Assembly: GCA_021647465.1 (NCBI GenBank)
Contig: JAKIUQ010000001.1
Span: 186,001 to 250,000 of the forward strand
Direction: 5' to 3'
DNA from: Emcibacter sp.
GTDB taxonomy: Bacteria; Pseudomonadota; Alphaproteobacteria; Sphingomonadales; Emcibacteraceae
Length of the DNA: 64,000 nucleotides
Part shown: positions 53,737 to 62,551 of the stretch, piece after piece
Numbering within the stretch: position 1 is the stretch's first letter
How the letters are laid out: each line of letters starts with the position of its first letter
Made by a program: the position numbers and the translations under genes
Notes under the pieces: generated by a model
Seen by the model: the letters and a program-made list of their open reading frames with translations, nothing else
What the model was told of the DNA's origin: nothing
Database searches by the model: none

Positions 53737-55715
53737 TATTCAAACTCAATAATCACTTGATCAACGGAAAGACTGTCCCCGGCCTTGGCAGAGATTATTT
53801 TAATCACGGCGTCTTTTTCCGCCTTCAGAATATTTTCCATTTTCATTGCTTCTACCACACAAAGGACTTGGCCGGCCTTAACCTCAGCCCCCTCTTCTAC
53901 AGCAATGGAAACAATTAATCCCGGCATGGGACATAAAAGGAAATTCGACATATCCGGCGCAATTTTTTCCGGCATATAGGCCGCAAGTTCGGCTTCCCTT
54001 GGGGTGCGAACATAGACTTTTTCTGTCACGCCATTATGACTTAACAAATATCCATCAAGCAATTTATCAACTTCAACGCAAACTTCATTGCCGTTAACAT
54101 TGGCTTCAAATAAAGGCTTTCCCGGTACCCAGTCTGTTATTACGGTATGGGTTTCATCGCCAGTCAACACAGCGCAGCCGTCTTCTGTGGCATAAAATGA
54201 GGAAGCATGATTCTCGCCGCCGATCGTGATTATCCAGTTATCCGTGTAATTTGCATCATTCATTCTTCCGGAAATATGTGATTGCCGACCTATTTCAAAT
54301 GAATGAACAGTTTGCGCAACGGCCATCATTATTTTTCTGGTCTCATCCGTTAACCTGCCGCCCATAAAGCCATCGGGATATTCTTCGGCGATATAATTGG
54401 TGGTGATATTGCCGGACTGAAACCGTTTGCTGTTCAAAACATCCGCCAGAAAAGGAATATTATGATTTAACCCTCGAATATAATATCGGTCAAGGGCTTG
54501 CCTCATATGGGCAATCGCCTGATCACGGGTCTTGCCGTAGGTCACGAGTTTGGCAATCATGGGATCGTAAAACATACTGATTTCCGAGCCTTCATAAATG
54601 CCCGTATCGACACGAATATTTTCATCTTCTTCTGGCGGCGAATATTTTATAACGCGGCCAATAGAGGGCAGGAAACCCCGCAAGGGGTCCTCAGCATATA
54701 TCCGTGATTCCATGGCCCAGCCAGTTAATTTGATATCATCCTGACTGAGGGATAATTTTTCACCGTAAGCCACGCGGATCATTTGTTCAACAAGATCAAC
54801 GCCGGTAATAAATTCGGTAACCGGATGTTCAACCTGAAGCCTTGTATTCATTTCCAGAAAATAAAAATTCCGGTTTTTATCGACAATGAATTCTACGGTT
54901 CCTGCAGATTGATATTCTACGGCCTTGGACAGGGCAACAGATTGTTCGCCCATATGTTTTCGGGTGGCCTCATCAAGAAAAGGGCTTGGGGCTTCTTCAA
55001 TAACCTTTTGATGGCGGCGTTGAATAGAACATTCCCGCTCGCCCAGATAAATGACGTTACCATGGCTGTCGCCTAAGACCTGAATTTCAATATGACGCGG
55101 TTCTTCAATAAATTTTTCAATGAAGATACGATCATCACCAAAACTTGAAATGGCTTCATTGGTCGCGGATGAAAAGCCTTCTACGGCTTCTGCATCATCA
55201 TAGGCAATGCGCATGCCCTTGCCGCCGCCGCCGGCTGAGGCTTTAATCATCACAGGATAGCCAATTTCGCCGGATATCCGTACCGCATGGGCAGAATCCT
55301 TGATGATTTCAGTGCTGCCGGGTACCGTATTCACACCGGCTTTATCAGCGAATTTTTTAGAGGCTATTTTATCGCCCATCACGCTGATGGCTTTTGCCCC
55401 AGGGCCAATAAAAGTGATTTCTGCCTTTTGAAGCTTCTCGCAAAAATCAGCATTTTCAGATAAAAAGCCATAGCCTGGATGAATGGCTTCTGCGCCGGTT
55501 TGCTTTGCAGCGTCAATGATTTTATCGGCGATCAGATAACTTTCCGCCGCCGCAGAGGGTCCAATATGCACCTTCTCATCAGCCATCAATACATGCAGGG
55601 CTTCTGCATCGGCATCTGAATATACGGCAACTGTTTTAATGCCCATTTTTTTAGCTGTTTTAATGACACGGCAGGCAATCTCACCACGGTTGGCTATCAA
55701 AATTTTTGAAAACAT
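53736..55715 (-). CDS. pccA: Propionyl-CoA carboxylase alpha subunit (biotin carboxylase/BCCP)
   Basis: This subunit carboxylates biotin with ATP and bicarbonate. The 659-residue protein has the biotin-carboxylase domain (SKILIANRGEIACRV to about 450), with the ATP-grasp glycine loop IKASAGGGGKGMRIA and EMNTRLQVEHPVTE. A middle BT-like linker follows, then the biotinyl domain with the target lysine K625 in VVEAMKMENIL. This domain order is that of PCC or methylcrotonyl/acetyl-CoA carboxylases. The adjacent pccB-type partner decides for PCC. pccB is 20 bases upstream on the same strand. Confidence 0.94.
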   Translation of the reverse strand: MFSKILIANRGEIACRVIKTAKKMGIKTVAVYSDADAEALHVLMADEKVHIGPSAAAESYLIADKIIDAAKQTGAEAIHPGYGFLSENADFCEKLQKAEITFIGPGAKAISVMGDKIASKKFADKAGVNTVPGSTEIIKDSAHAVRISGEIGYPVMIKASAGGGGKGMRIAYDDAEAVEGFSSATNEAISSFGDDRIFIEKFIEEPRHIEIQVLGDSHGNVIYLGERECSIQRRHQKVIEEAPSPFLDEATRKHMGEQSVALSKAVEYQSAGTVEFIVDKNRNFYFLEMNTRLQVEHPVTEFITGVDLVEQMIRVAYGEKLSLSQDDIKLTGWAMESRIYAEDPLRGFLPSIGRVIKYSPPEEDENIRVDTGIYEGSEISMFYDPMIAKLVTYGKTRDQAIAHMRQALDRYYIRGLNHNIPFLADVLNSKRFQSGNITTNYIAEEYPDGFMGGRLTDETRKIMMAVAQTVHSFEIGRQSHISGRMNDANYTDNWIITIGGENHASSFYATEDGCAVLTGDETHTVITDWVPGKPLFEANVNGNEVCVEVDKLLDGYLLSHNGVTEKVYVRTPREAELAAYMPEKIAPDMSNFLLCPMPGLIVSIAVEEGAEVKAGQVLCVVEAMKMENILKAEKDAVIKIISAKAGDSLSVDQVIIEFE

Positions 55716-55735
55716 AATCTTGTTCTTCTTATGGT

Positions 55736-57268
55736 TTAAAGCGGAATATTATCGTGTTTTTTCCAGGGGTTGCTGAGTTCTTTGTTTTTCAACATACGAA
55801 GTCCTCTTGCAATTCGCCGGCGCGATGCATGGGGCATGATCACATCATCAATATAGCCCCGCCCCGCTGCGACAAATGGATTGGCGAATTTATCGGAATA
55901 TTCTTTGGTGCGGGCGGCAATCTTTTCTTCATTGCCAATATCGGCCCTGAATATAATCTCCACAGCCCCTTTGGCTCCCATAACGGCAATTTCAGCCGTG
56001 GGCCAGGCAAAATTCAAATCCCCGCGCAAATGTTTTGACGCCATAACGTCATATGCCCCGCCGTAGGCTTTGCGGGTGATTATGGTTATTTTTGGCACCG
56101 TTGCTTCGCCGTAAGCAAAGAGCAACTTGGCTCCCTGCTTGATAATGCCGTTGAATTCCTGCTGGGTTCCCGGCAAGAAACCCGGTACATCGACAAAGGT
56201 TATAATGGGAATATTAAAACAATCACAGAAACGCACAAAACGCGCGGCCTTGCGTGATGCGTTAATATCAAGGCAACCGGCAAGCACCATGGGCTGGTTC
56301 GCAACAAAGCCCACTGTCTTGCCTTCTATTCGGCCAAAACCTGTGATGATATTCTTGGCATATTCCGGTTGAATTTCATAGAAATCACCTTCGTCAGCGA
56401 CCTTTTGAATAAGCTCATGCATATCATAGGGTTTGTTTGGATTGTCAGGTATCAATGTATCGAGTGACATTTCCTCCCGATTAGGCTCATCAAAAGTTGG
56501 AAAGTCAGGTGATTTTTCGCGATTATTTGCGGGCAAAAGATCAATCAGTCGCCTCACCTGTTTCAAGGCCTCCACATCATTATCAAAGGCGATATCGGCA
56601 ACGCTTGATTTTGTGGTGTGCGTAATAGCCCCGCCCAATTCCTCCTGGGTAACGGTTTCATTGGTCACCGTTTTGACCACATCGGGGCCCGTGACGAACA
56701 TATATGAGCTGTCTTTTACCATAAAGATAAAATCAGTCATGGCCGGAGAATATACGGCCCCGCCCGCGCAAGGCCCCATGATCACCGAAATCTGCGGAAT
56801 GACGCCCGATGCCATGATGTTTTTCTGAAAGACATCGGCATATCCAGCAAGGGCCGCTACACCCTCCTGAATTCTGGCCCCCCCGGAATCATTAAGGCCG
56901 ATGACCGGCGCGCCGACCGTCATGGCCATATCCATTATTTTGCAGATTTTTTCCGCATGGGTTTCAGAAAGCGAGCCACCAAAAACAGTAAAGTCCTGAC
57001 TGTAACAATAAACGAGACGGCCATTAATGGTGCCGGATCCAATGACAACCCCGTCGCCGGATATCTTTTGATCCATCATGCCAAAATCAACGCAGCGATG
57101 CTCCATGAACATATCATATTCTTCAAAGCTGTTTGGATCGAGCAAGATATCAAGACGCTCTCGCGCCGTAAGTTTGCCTTTTTTATGTTGGGTATCGATG
57201 CGCTTTTTGCCGCCGCCCATTCGGGCCTCTTCGCGTTTTTCTTCAAGTCGTATCAGGATTTCCTGCAT
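55736..57268 (-). CDS. pccB: Propionyl-CoA carboxylase beta subunit (carboxyltransferase)
   Basis: This subunit moves the carboxyl group from biotin to propionyl-CoA, giving methylmalonyl-CoA. From the ATG at 57268 (MQEILIRLEEKREEARMGGG) it has 510 residues, the usual length. An ATG seven codons upstream (57289) is possible. Conserved pieces are the N-terminal KGKLTARERLDILLDPNSFEEYD, GGSLSETHAEKICKIMDMAMTVGAPVIGLNDSGGARIQEG, and the C-terminal FVDVPGFLPGTQQEFNGIIKQGAKLLFAYGEATVPKITIITRKAYGGAYDVM oxyanion blocks. It is first in the operon pccB-pccA-acyP. Confidence 0.96.
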   Translation of the reverse strand: MQEILIRLEEKREEARMGGGKKRIDTQHKKGKLTARERLDILLDPNSFEEYDMFMEHRCVDFGMMDQKISGDGVVIGSGTINGRLVYCYSQDFTVFGGSLSETHAEKICKIMDMAMTVGAPVIGLNDSGGARIQEGVAALAGYADVFQKNIMASGVIPQISVIMGPCAGGAVYSPAMTDFIFMVKDSSYMFVTGPDVVKTVTNETVTQEELGGAITHTTKSSVADIAFDNDVEALKQVRRLIDLLPANNREKSPDFPTFDEPNREEMSLDTLIPDNPNKPYDMHELIQKVADEGDFYEIQPEYAKNIITGFGRIEGKTVGFVANQPMVLAGCLDINASRKAARFVRFCDCFNIPIITFVDVPGFLPGTQQEFNGIIKQGAKLLFAYGEATVPKITIITRKAYGGAYDVMASKHLRGDLNFAWPTAEIAVMGAKGAVEIIFRADIGNEEKIAARTKEYSDKFANPFVAAGRGYIDDVIMPHASRRRIARGLRMLKNKELSNPWKKHDNIPL

Positions 57269-57405
57269 GTTGCCCTCTATTTTTAACATGGTTAATGATG
57301 GCTATGTTATTTACCTTACTGATGAGTAACATTTTTTATTTTAAGGAGTCAAACACTATTGAAAACTGATCCTTTTGATCTACATGGAATTGTTATGAAA
57401 TATGA

Positions 57406-58176
57406 TTATGTTATATTGAATCGTTCAAGAACATTCGCAAGATCCGCGCCAAACTCGTCGCCGCGACGGATGATTGATGCCGCTTGCGGTAATTTAGCAA
57501 GATCCGGATGATTTAAAGGCAGGCTGGTCAATAAGGCGGTATGAATATTCACTGTGGAGGGCATCGCATGAAGCGCACAAAGAAGATCAATACCACTAAG
57601 GCGCGGCAACATGGCGCTACATATAACAAGGTCCGGTTTGGTATCAAGAATGATTTCAAAGGCCTGTAGTGAATCCAGAACAGTTGTCACCCGATAACCG
57701 CATTCCACCAATTCACGCTCAACCACTCTGGCGGCGACTTTCTTTGGCAATACAAGGGTCACATCCTTGTGAACCGTCTTGATATCGGCAACGTCAAAAG
57801 TTGCATGATGCGGCAAGGTGCGAATTTCTTCAGCAATATCAACAGTCTCGTTCGCGCGGCCATCCAATGATTTGGTAATGCTGTCACTGAAAAGCTGCAA
57901 ATCGAGTATATTCTGCGTGGAGATAACATCAATATGGCAAAGATAATCATCCAGACGCTGGCATATGGCTGACAAGCCGGGAAGATTGACGGCTTTCACC
58001 TTAAGGCGCAAATTTGAACTATCCTGCATCAACAGTGTTTTGGCTTTTTCCTTGCTGATATCGCAACTGATCATTTGTTGCAGACGCAATTCGAGACTGC
58101 CGGCGACTTCCCGCGCCTCATCAAGGGCTTCTGATTCATATAAGTTTTCTAGAGCTTCTTCGGATAAAACAGTCAT
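57406..58176 (-). CDS. Degenerate HPt/receiver-like protein
   Basis: A 256-residue protein of unknown role. The C-terminal half (about 135-256) has the receiver pattern VTLVLPKKVAARVVERELVECGYRVTTVLDSLQAFEIILDTKPDLVICSAMLPRLSGIDLL, then TALLTSLP. The residues used in phosphorylation are replaced: PK for the acidic pair, serine for the phosphoacceptor aspartate (VICSAMLP), and arginine near the conserved lysine. The N-terminal half has KVKAVNLPGLSAICQRLDDYL, which resembles an HPt helix but has no phosphohistidine. It stands alone between pccB and the oxidoreductase gene. Function is inferred only as possible protein-protein signalling. Confidence 0.65.
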   Translation of the reverse strand: MTVLSEEALENLYESEALDEAREVAGSLELRLQQMISCDISKEKAKTLLMQDSSNLRLKVKAVNLPGLSAICQRLDDYLCHIDVISTQNILDLQLFSDSITKSLDGRANETVDIAEEIRTLPHHATFDVADIKTVHKDVTLVLPKKVAARVVERELVECGYRVTTVLDSLQAFEIILDTKPDLVICSAMLPRLSGIDLLCALHAMPSTVNIHTALLTSLPLNHPDLAKLPQAASIIRRGDEFGADLANVLERFNIT

Positions 58177-58280
58177 GGTAAAATTGGATCCTGATTCACT
58201 TTAAATATTTGAACATGCATTTGTAATTCAGCAGCATTAATACTTAACTAATAAATCCAAAAAAATCCTGAAAATGCTGA

Positions 58281-59258
58281 TTAATCCATCGTGACGACCA
58301 CTTTTCCGGAAGATGACCTATTGCGCAGGGCGCGAATGGCCTCGGCGGTTTTCTCCAGTGGGAAAGTCGCGCTGATATGGGGCCTGATTTTACCGACTGA
58401 ATACCATTGAAAAAGCTGCCGGGTGGAGTCCTGAAGTATTTCTGGTTTGAATATTTTGTAAGCCCCCCAATAAAAGCCAATAAGTTCAACATTCTTCACA
58501 AGCAAATGATTTGCCGGAACCTGCGGGATATCTCCGCTGGCAAACCCGATAACCAGCATCCGGCCTTCCGGGGCCATCGCGCGGAAAGTCTGCCGGAATA
58601 TGTCACCGCCAACGGGGTCATAAACCACATTGGCCCCCTTGCCTTCTGTGATTTCCTTGATTTTCTTTCTGACATCTTCATGCTTGTAATTTATGGTAAA
58701 TTCCGCGCCCTTTTCGCGGGCAATGGCGAGTTTTTCATCACTGCCTGCCGTGGCAATGACGCGCGCGCCCATCATCTTGCCTATTTCAACAGCGGTCAGG
58801 CCAACACCGCCGCCCGCGCCGTTAACCACCAGCCATTCATCCTTTTGAAGTTTTGCGCGATAGTCAAGCGCCACATGGCTGGTACCATAAGCGACCACAA
58901 ACGCCGCGGCATCCACATAGGACATTTTATCAGACAACGCACATAATACACCAGATGGCACGGCGACTTTTTCTGCAAATCCGCCCCAGTTGGTTAAGGC
59001 CTGTACCCTGTCACCAACTTTCCAGCCCGCAACTTTGGAGCCTGTTTGAGATATGATTCCCGCAACTTCTACGCCGGGACTAAAAGGCAATGTTGGTTTG
59101 ACCTGATAGGTGCCTTCCACCATTAAACTATCCGCGAAATTCACGGAACAGGCTTTAACATCAATAACCACTTCATCATCCCCGGCGCACGGATCAGAAA
59201 CTGTTTCGAGTTTTAAATTATCGAGCGGCCCACATTCATTGACAATCATGGCTTTCAT
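58281..59258 (-). CDS. Zinc-free MDR oxidoreductase (quinone oxidoreductase-like)
   Basis: A 325-residue medium-chain dehydrogenase/reductase. The N-terminal GroES-like half has VVIDVKACSVNFADSLMVEGTYQVKPTLPFSPGVEVAG, lacking catalytic-zinc residues, so it falls in the QOR/enoyl-reductase subgroup. The Rossmann motif is VNGAGGGVGLTAVEIGKMMGA, followed by VYDPVGGDIFRQTFRAMAPEGRMLVIGFASG. It uses NADPH by family. The substrate is not fixed by sequence; quinones or enoyl compounds are possible. It is divergent from typA, with a gap of 163 bases. Confidence 0.9.
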   Translation of the reverse strand: MKAMIVNECGPLDNLKLETVSDPCAGDDEVVIDVKACSVNFADSLMVEGTYQVKPTLPFSPGVEVAGIISQTGSKVAGWKVGDRVQALTNWGGFAEKVAVPSGVLCALSDKMSYVDAAAFVVAYGTSHVALDYRAKLQKDEWLVVNGAGGGVGLTAVEIGKMMGARVIATAGSDEKLAIAREKGAEFTINYKHEDVRKKIKEITEGKGANVVYDPVGGDIFRQTFRAMAPEGRMLVIGFASGDIPQVPANHLLVKNVELIGFYWGAYKIFKPEILQDSTRQLFQWYSVGKIRPHISATFPLEKTAEAIRALRNRSSSGKVVVTMD

Positions 59259-59421
59259 GACATTTATTTCCCTTAATTACGATAAACATTAATGGCGATT
59301 AAATACCCATAGACTTTAGTTATAATCACAGTATACTGCGCCGAAATTTACCCTGCTATATTGCACTGCATCATTAATAGATTTTTGCGACAGGTTAATC
59401 AACTTATTTTAGGTAAAACAG

Positions 59422-61251
59422 ATGTCATTACGTAATATTGCTATTATCGCCCATGTTGACCATGGCAAAACCACACTCGTGGACACCTTGTTCCGTCAGG
59501 CCGGAACTTTCCGCGAAAATCAACGGGTTGAAGAACGCGCTATGGATAGCGGCGATATTGAAAAAGAACGGGGCATCACTATCCTCGCCAAATGTACCTC
59601 TATTGAATGGCGGGAACATCGTATTAATATCGTTGATACACCGGGCCATGCGGACTTTGGCGGTGAAGTGGAACGAATCCTGAGCATGGTGGACGGCGTT
59701 ATTCTTTTGGTTGATGCCGCCGAAGGGCCCATGCCGCAAACTAAATTTGTGACATCAAAGGCCTTGGCGCTTGGCCTTAGACCGATTGTGGTTATCAACA
59801 AGGTTGATAAGCCTGATCGCCGGCCGGATGCCGTGCATGACGAGGTTTTTGATCTGTTTGCCAGTCTTGATGCGAATGAAGAACAGCTGGATTTCCCGAC
59901 ACTCTTTGCCTCTGGCCGTGATGGCTGGGCAGATTATGAATTGGATGGCCCGCGCGAAAATCTTGATCCTTTGCTGGAAACAATTTTAAAGCATTTCGAG
60001 AAACCATCGGTCATGACCAAAGAAAATATTGATCAGCCCTTTACCATGCTGGCCACCCTGCTTGACCGCGACAACTTTCTTGGCAGGGTCATAACAGGCC
60101 GTATAGAAACCGGTAAGATCAAGGTGAATGACCGAATTAAGGTTTTGAATCAGGATGGTGAAGTCGTCGAGACTGGCCGGGCCAGCAAGTTAATGTCTTT
60201 CCGTGGCCTTGACCGCGTACCGGTAGATTCGGCAATAGCGGGCGAGATTATATCCATTGCCGGCCTGTCTGTGGGAACCGTGGCAGATACATTTTGTGCG
60301 CCCGAGGTTGTAATCCCTCTTCAGGCACAGCCCATTGATCCCCCTACCCTGTCTATGCGGTTCACGGTCAATGACAGCCCCCTTGCGGGCCGTGAAGGCA
60401 CCAAGGTAACGTCCCGGATGATACGGGACAGGCTGGACAAAGAATCAGAAGGCAATGTGGCGATCCGTATTACAGAAAGTGAAAGCAAAGATGGGTTCGA
60501 AGTCGCCGGGCGCGGCGAATTGCAACTCGGCGTACTTATCGAAACCATGCGCCGCGAAGGGTTCGAGCTCTCTATTTCTCGCCCTCGGGTGCTGTATAAA
60601 ACGGATCCTGATACGGGGGAAAGACTTGAGCCCTACGAAGAAACGGTCATTGATGTGGATGATGAATATTCCGGCGTGGTTGTTGAAAAAATGAGTTTGC
60701 GCAAAGGTGAAATGACAGACATGCGGCCCAGCGGCGCCGGCAAAACCAGAATTGCCTTTCTTGCGCCGTCACGTGGTTTGATTGGTTATCATGGTGAATT
60801 CCTGACCGATACCAAGGGAACCGGTATCATGAACCGTGTGTATCACAGTTACGGCCCCTATAAAGGGCCAATCGCAGGACGGCGATACGGTGCCCTTATT
60901 GCGATGGGTTCTGGTAAAGCTGTGGCTTATGCGCTCTTTAATCTGGAAGATCGCGGAACGATTATGGTCAATCCCGGCGAAGAAGTATATGAAGGCATGA
61001 TCATTGGCGAACATAGCCGGGATAACGATCTTGACGTTAATGTGCTTAAAGGCAAGCAGCTTACCAATATGCGGGCCTCTGGCAAGGACGAGGCCGTTAA
61101 GCTGGTAACCGTTCGCAAACTTACGCTGGAACAGGCCATCGCCTATATCAATGATGATGAACTGGTGGAAGTCACACCGGCAAGTATCCGGCTGCGCAAA
61201 CGCTTCCTTATCCCCCATGAACGTAAAAAGGCCGCACGGGCTGTACAATAA
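59422..61251 (+). CDS. typA: Translational GTPase TypA/BipA
   Basis: A ribosome-associated GTPase of 609 residues linked to stress and ribosome assembly at low temperature. G1 is IAHVDHGKTT, switch I keeps the ERGITI region, G3 is DTPGHADFG, and G4 is NKVDKP. EF-Tu-like domain 2, an EF-G-like domain 3 and a BipA-specific C-terminal domain (MSLRKGEMTDMRPSGAGKTRIAFLAPSRGLIGYHGEF, FNLEDRGTIMVNPGEEVYEGMIIGEH) complete it. It is a single gene with its own promoter, next to a small unknown gene. Confidence 0.97.
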   Translation: MSLRNIAIIAHVDHGKTTLVDTLFRQAGTFRENQRVEERAMDSGDIEKERGITILAKCTSIEWREHRINIVDTPGHADFGGEVERILSMVDGVILLVDAAEGPMPQTKFVTSKALALGLRPIVVINKVDKPDRRPDAVHDEVFDLFASLDANEEQLDFPTLFASGRDGWADYELDGPRENLDPLLETILKHFEKPSVMTKENIDQPFTMLATLLDRDNFLGRVITGRIETGKIKVNDRIKVLNQDGEVVETGRASKLMSFRGLDRVPVDSAIAGEIISIAGLSVGTVADTFCAPEVVIPLQAQPIDPPTLSMRFTVNDSPLAGREGTKVTSRMIRDRLDKESEGNVAIRITESESKDGFEVAGRGELQLGVLIETMRREGFELSISRPRVLYKTDPDTGERLEPYEETVIDVDDEYSGVVVEKMSLRKGEMTDMRPSGAGKTRIAFLAPSRGLIGYHGEFLTDTKGTGIMNRVYHSYGPYKGPIAGRRYGALIAMGSGKAVAYALFNLEDRGTIMVNPGEEVYEGMIIGEHSRDNDLDVNVLKGKQLTNMRASGKDEAVKLVTVRKLTLEQAIAYINDDELVEVTPASIRLRKRFLIPHERKKAARAVQ

Positions 61252-61339
61252 TTTTTATGGTCACATGGTATAATTTACTGATCTTTAATCTGTTCTCGTC
61301 ATACTTATCAATAAATTTAGTTGAATATAAAGGTATGAA

Positions 61340-61600
61340 ATGACACATTTTTTGGTAACGGACGAGAATCCAAAGGGATATAGAATGGAAGATATCCTCA
61401 AAATTATTCGGAAAGATATTTTCCTGCGGACAACCAAGATCATGGAAGATGAACGTCCAGAGGCCCAAACAGTGATGGATAATAACGTTAAAATACTGGG
61501 ATTAATGAGCGAAGCCATTTTCATCGCTGAGAGTAGTACCGCTATTTTAGAAAAAAGTTTTGGCCCCTCACGCAGCGGCGAGCCACGAATTGGAACATAG
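61340..61600 (+). CDS. Small hypothetical protein
   Basis: An 86-residue protein I do not recognise. The ATG at 61340 has AAGGT a few bases in front. It contains a helix-rich body: FLVTDENPKGYRMEDILKIIRKDIFLRTTKIMEDERPEAQTVMDNNVKILGLMSEAIFIAE, then a short tail SFGPSRSGEPRIGT. The N-terminal TDENPKGYRxEDILxxIR and tail FGPS..GxPRIG look like conserved blocks, which suggests a real gene and not noise. It lies between typA and the phosphatase gene on the same strand, with gaps of 88 and 120 bases. There are no membrane segments. Confidence 0.65.
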   Translation: MTHFLVTDENPKGYRMEDILKIIRKDIFLRTTKIMEDERPEAQTVMDNNVKILGLMSEAIFIAESSTAILEKSFGPSRSGEPRIGT

Positions 61601-61605
61601 CCTTT

Positions 61606-61642
61606 CCTCTAATTTATAAAAATATGGCCTCTAATTTATAAA
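61606..61642 (+). repeat. Two 15-bp direct repeats with 22-bp period
   Basis: CCTCTAATTTATAAA occurs exactly at 61606-61620 and 61628-61642, a spacing of about two helical turns, between the small hypothetical gene and the phosphatase gene. It lies about 80-115 bases before the latter's start. A TTGACA lies at 61660-61665. The repeats could bind a regulator, or be a simple duplication. Confidence 0.5.
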
Positions 61643-61720
61643 TATCTGACCTTTGCAACTTGACAAATGTTATCCACTAACCGACACAGTTGTTACGAAT
61701 TGATCAAAGGAAGCTTTCAT

Positions 61721-62551
61721 ATGGACTCCAAAGCCAATCAGATAGATACCCGGCAAATAAAAGAATATACAGATTTTATGGACAAGCTTGCCGTAGCGGC
61801 GGCTGAAATCACCCTTCCTATGTTCAAGCAACCAATTGAGGTGACCAACAAAGGGCAAAAGCACCTCCTTGACTATGACCCTGTCACTGAAGCAGACGAA
61901 TTGTCAGAGAAGGCCATTCGCAAACTGATCACGCAAGTCTACCCTACCCACAATATTCTGGGGGAAGAACATGGCCATGAAGAGAAGAACGCCCAGGTGG
62001 GCAGCCGTGATCAATGGACATGGGTTATCGACCCCATTGATGGTACGCGGGCTTATATCTGCGGCATTCCCACATGGGGGACCCTGGTCGCCCTGAATGA
62101 TGGCCGCGCACCTGTTTATGGCATGTTGGATCAGCCTTATCTGAAAGAACGTTATATTGGGACGCCTGAGGCCTCTTATCTCAATGGAAAAATAATCAAT
62201 TGTCGGCCTTGCAAAAATTTATCTGATGCCACCATCTCCACAACCGACCCCACCCAATTCTTTAGCAGCGCAGAAGATGAACAGGCCTTTTATCGGGTTG
62301 CCGCAGAAGCAAAACTCGTGCGGAACGGTTATGACTGTTATGCTTATGCCATGGTTGCCGCGGGATTTATCGATATTGTTATCGAAAGCGGTCTTGAGCC
62401 CTATGATATACAGGCCTTAATTCCAATTGTTCAGGGGGCCGGCGGCATTGTGACCAACTGGACAGGAGGGTCTGCGGCAATGGGCGGGCAGGTTGTCGCA
62501 TCGGCAACAACAGAGCTTCATGATCAGGTTCTAGGCTTACTTAATACCTAG
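61721..62551 (+). CDS. hisN: Histidinol-phosphatase, inositol-monophosphatase family
   Basis: A metal-dependent phosphatase of 276 residues. The ATG at 61721 has AAAGGA at a good distance; an upstream start at 61667 adds 18 residues without support. IMPase motifs are all present: GEEHGHE for metal 1, WVIDPIDGTRAYICGIPTWGTLVAL for the DPIDGT motif, and the late GLEPYDIQALIPIVQGAGG. The EPYD-Q-L pattern is typical of the HisN-type histidinol-phosphate phosphatases of alphaproteobacteria and actinobacteria. It overlaps the convergent hydrolase gene by 15 bases. Confidence 0.88.
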   Translation: MDSKANQIDTRQIKEYTDFMDKLAVAAAEITLPMFKQPIEVTNKGQKHLLDYDPVTEADELSEKAIRKLITQVYPTHNILGEEHGHEEKNAQVGSRDQWTWVIDPIDGTRAYICGIPTWGTLVALNDGRAPVYGMLDQPYLKERYIGTPEASYLNGKIINCRPCKNLSDATISTTDPTQFFSSAEDEQAFYRVAAEAKLVRNGYDCYAYAMVAAGFIDIVIESGLEPYDIQALIPIVQGAGGIVTNWTGGSAAMGGQVVASATTELHDQVLGLLNT

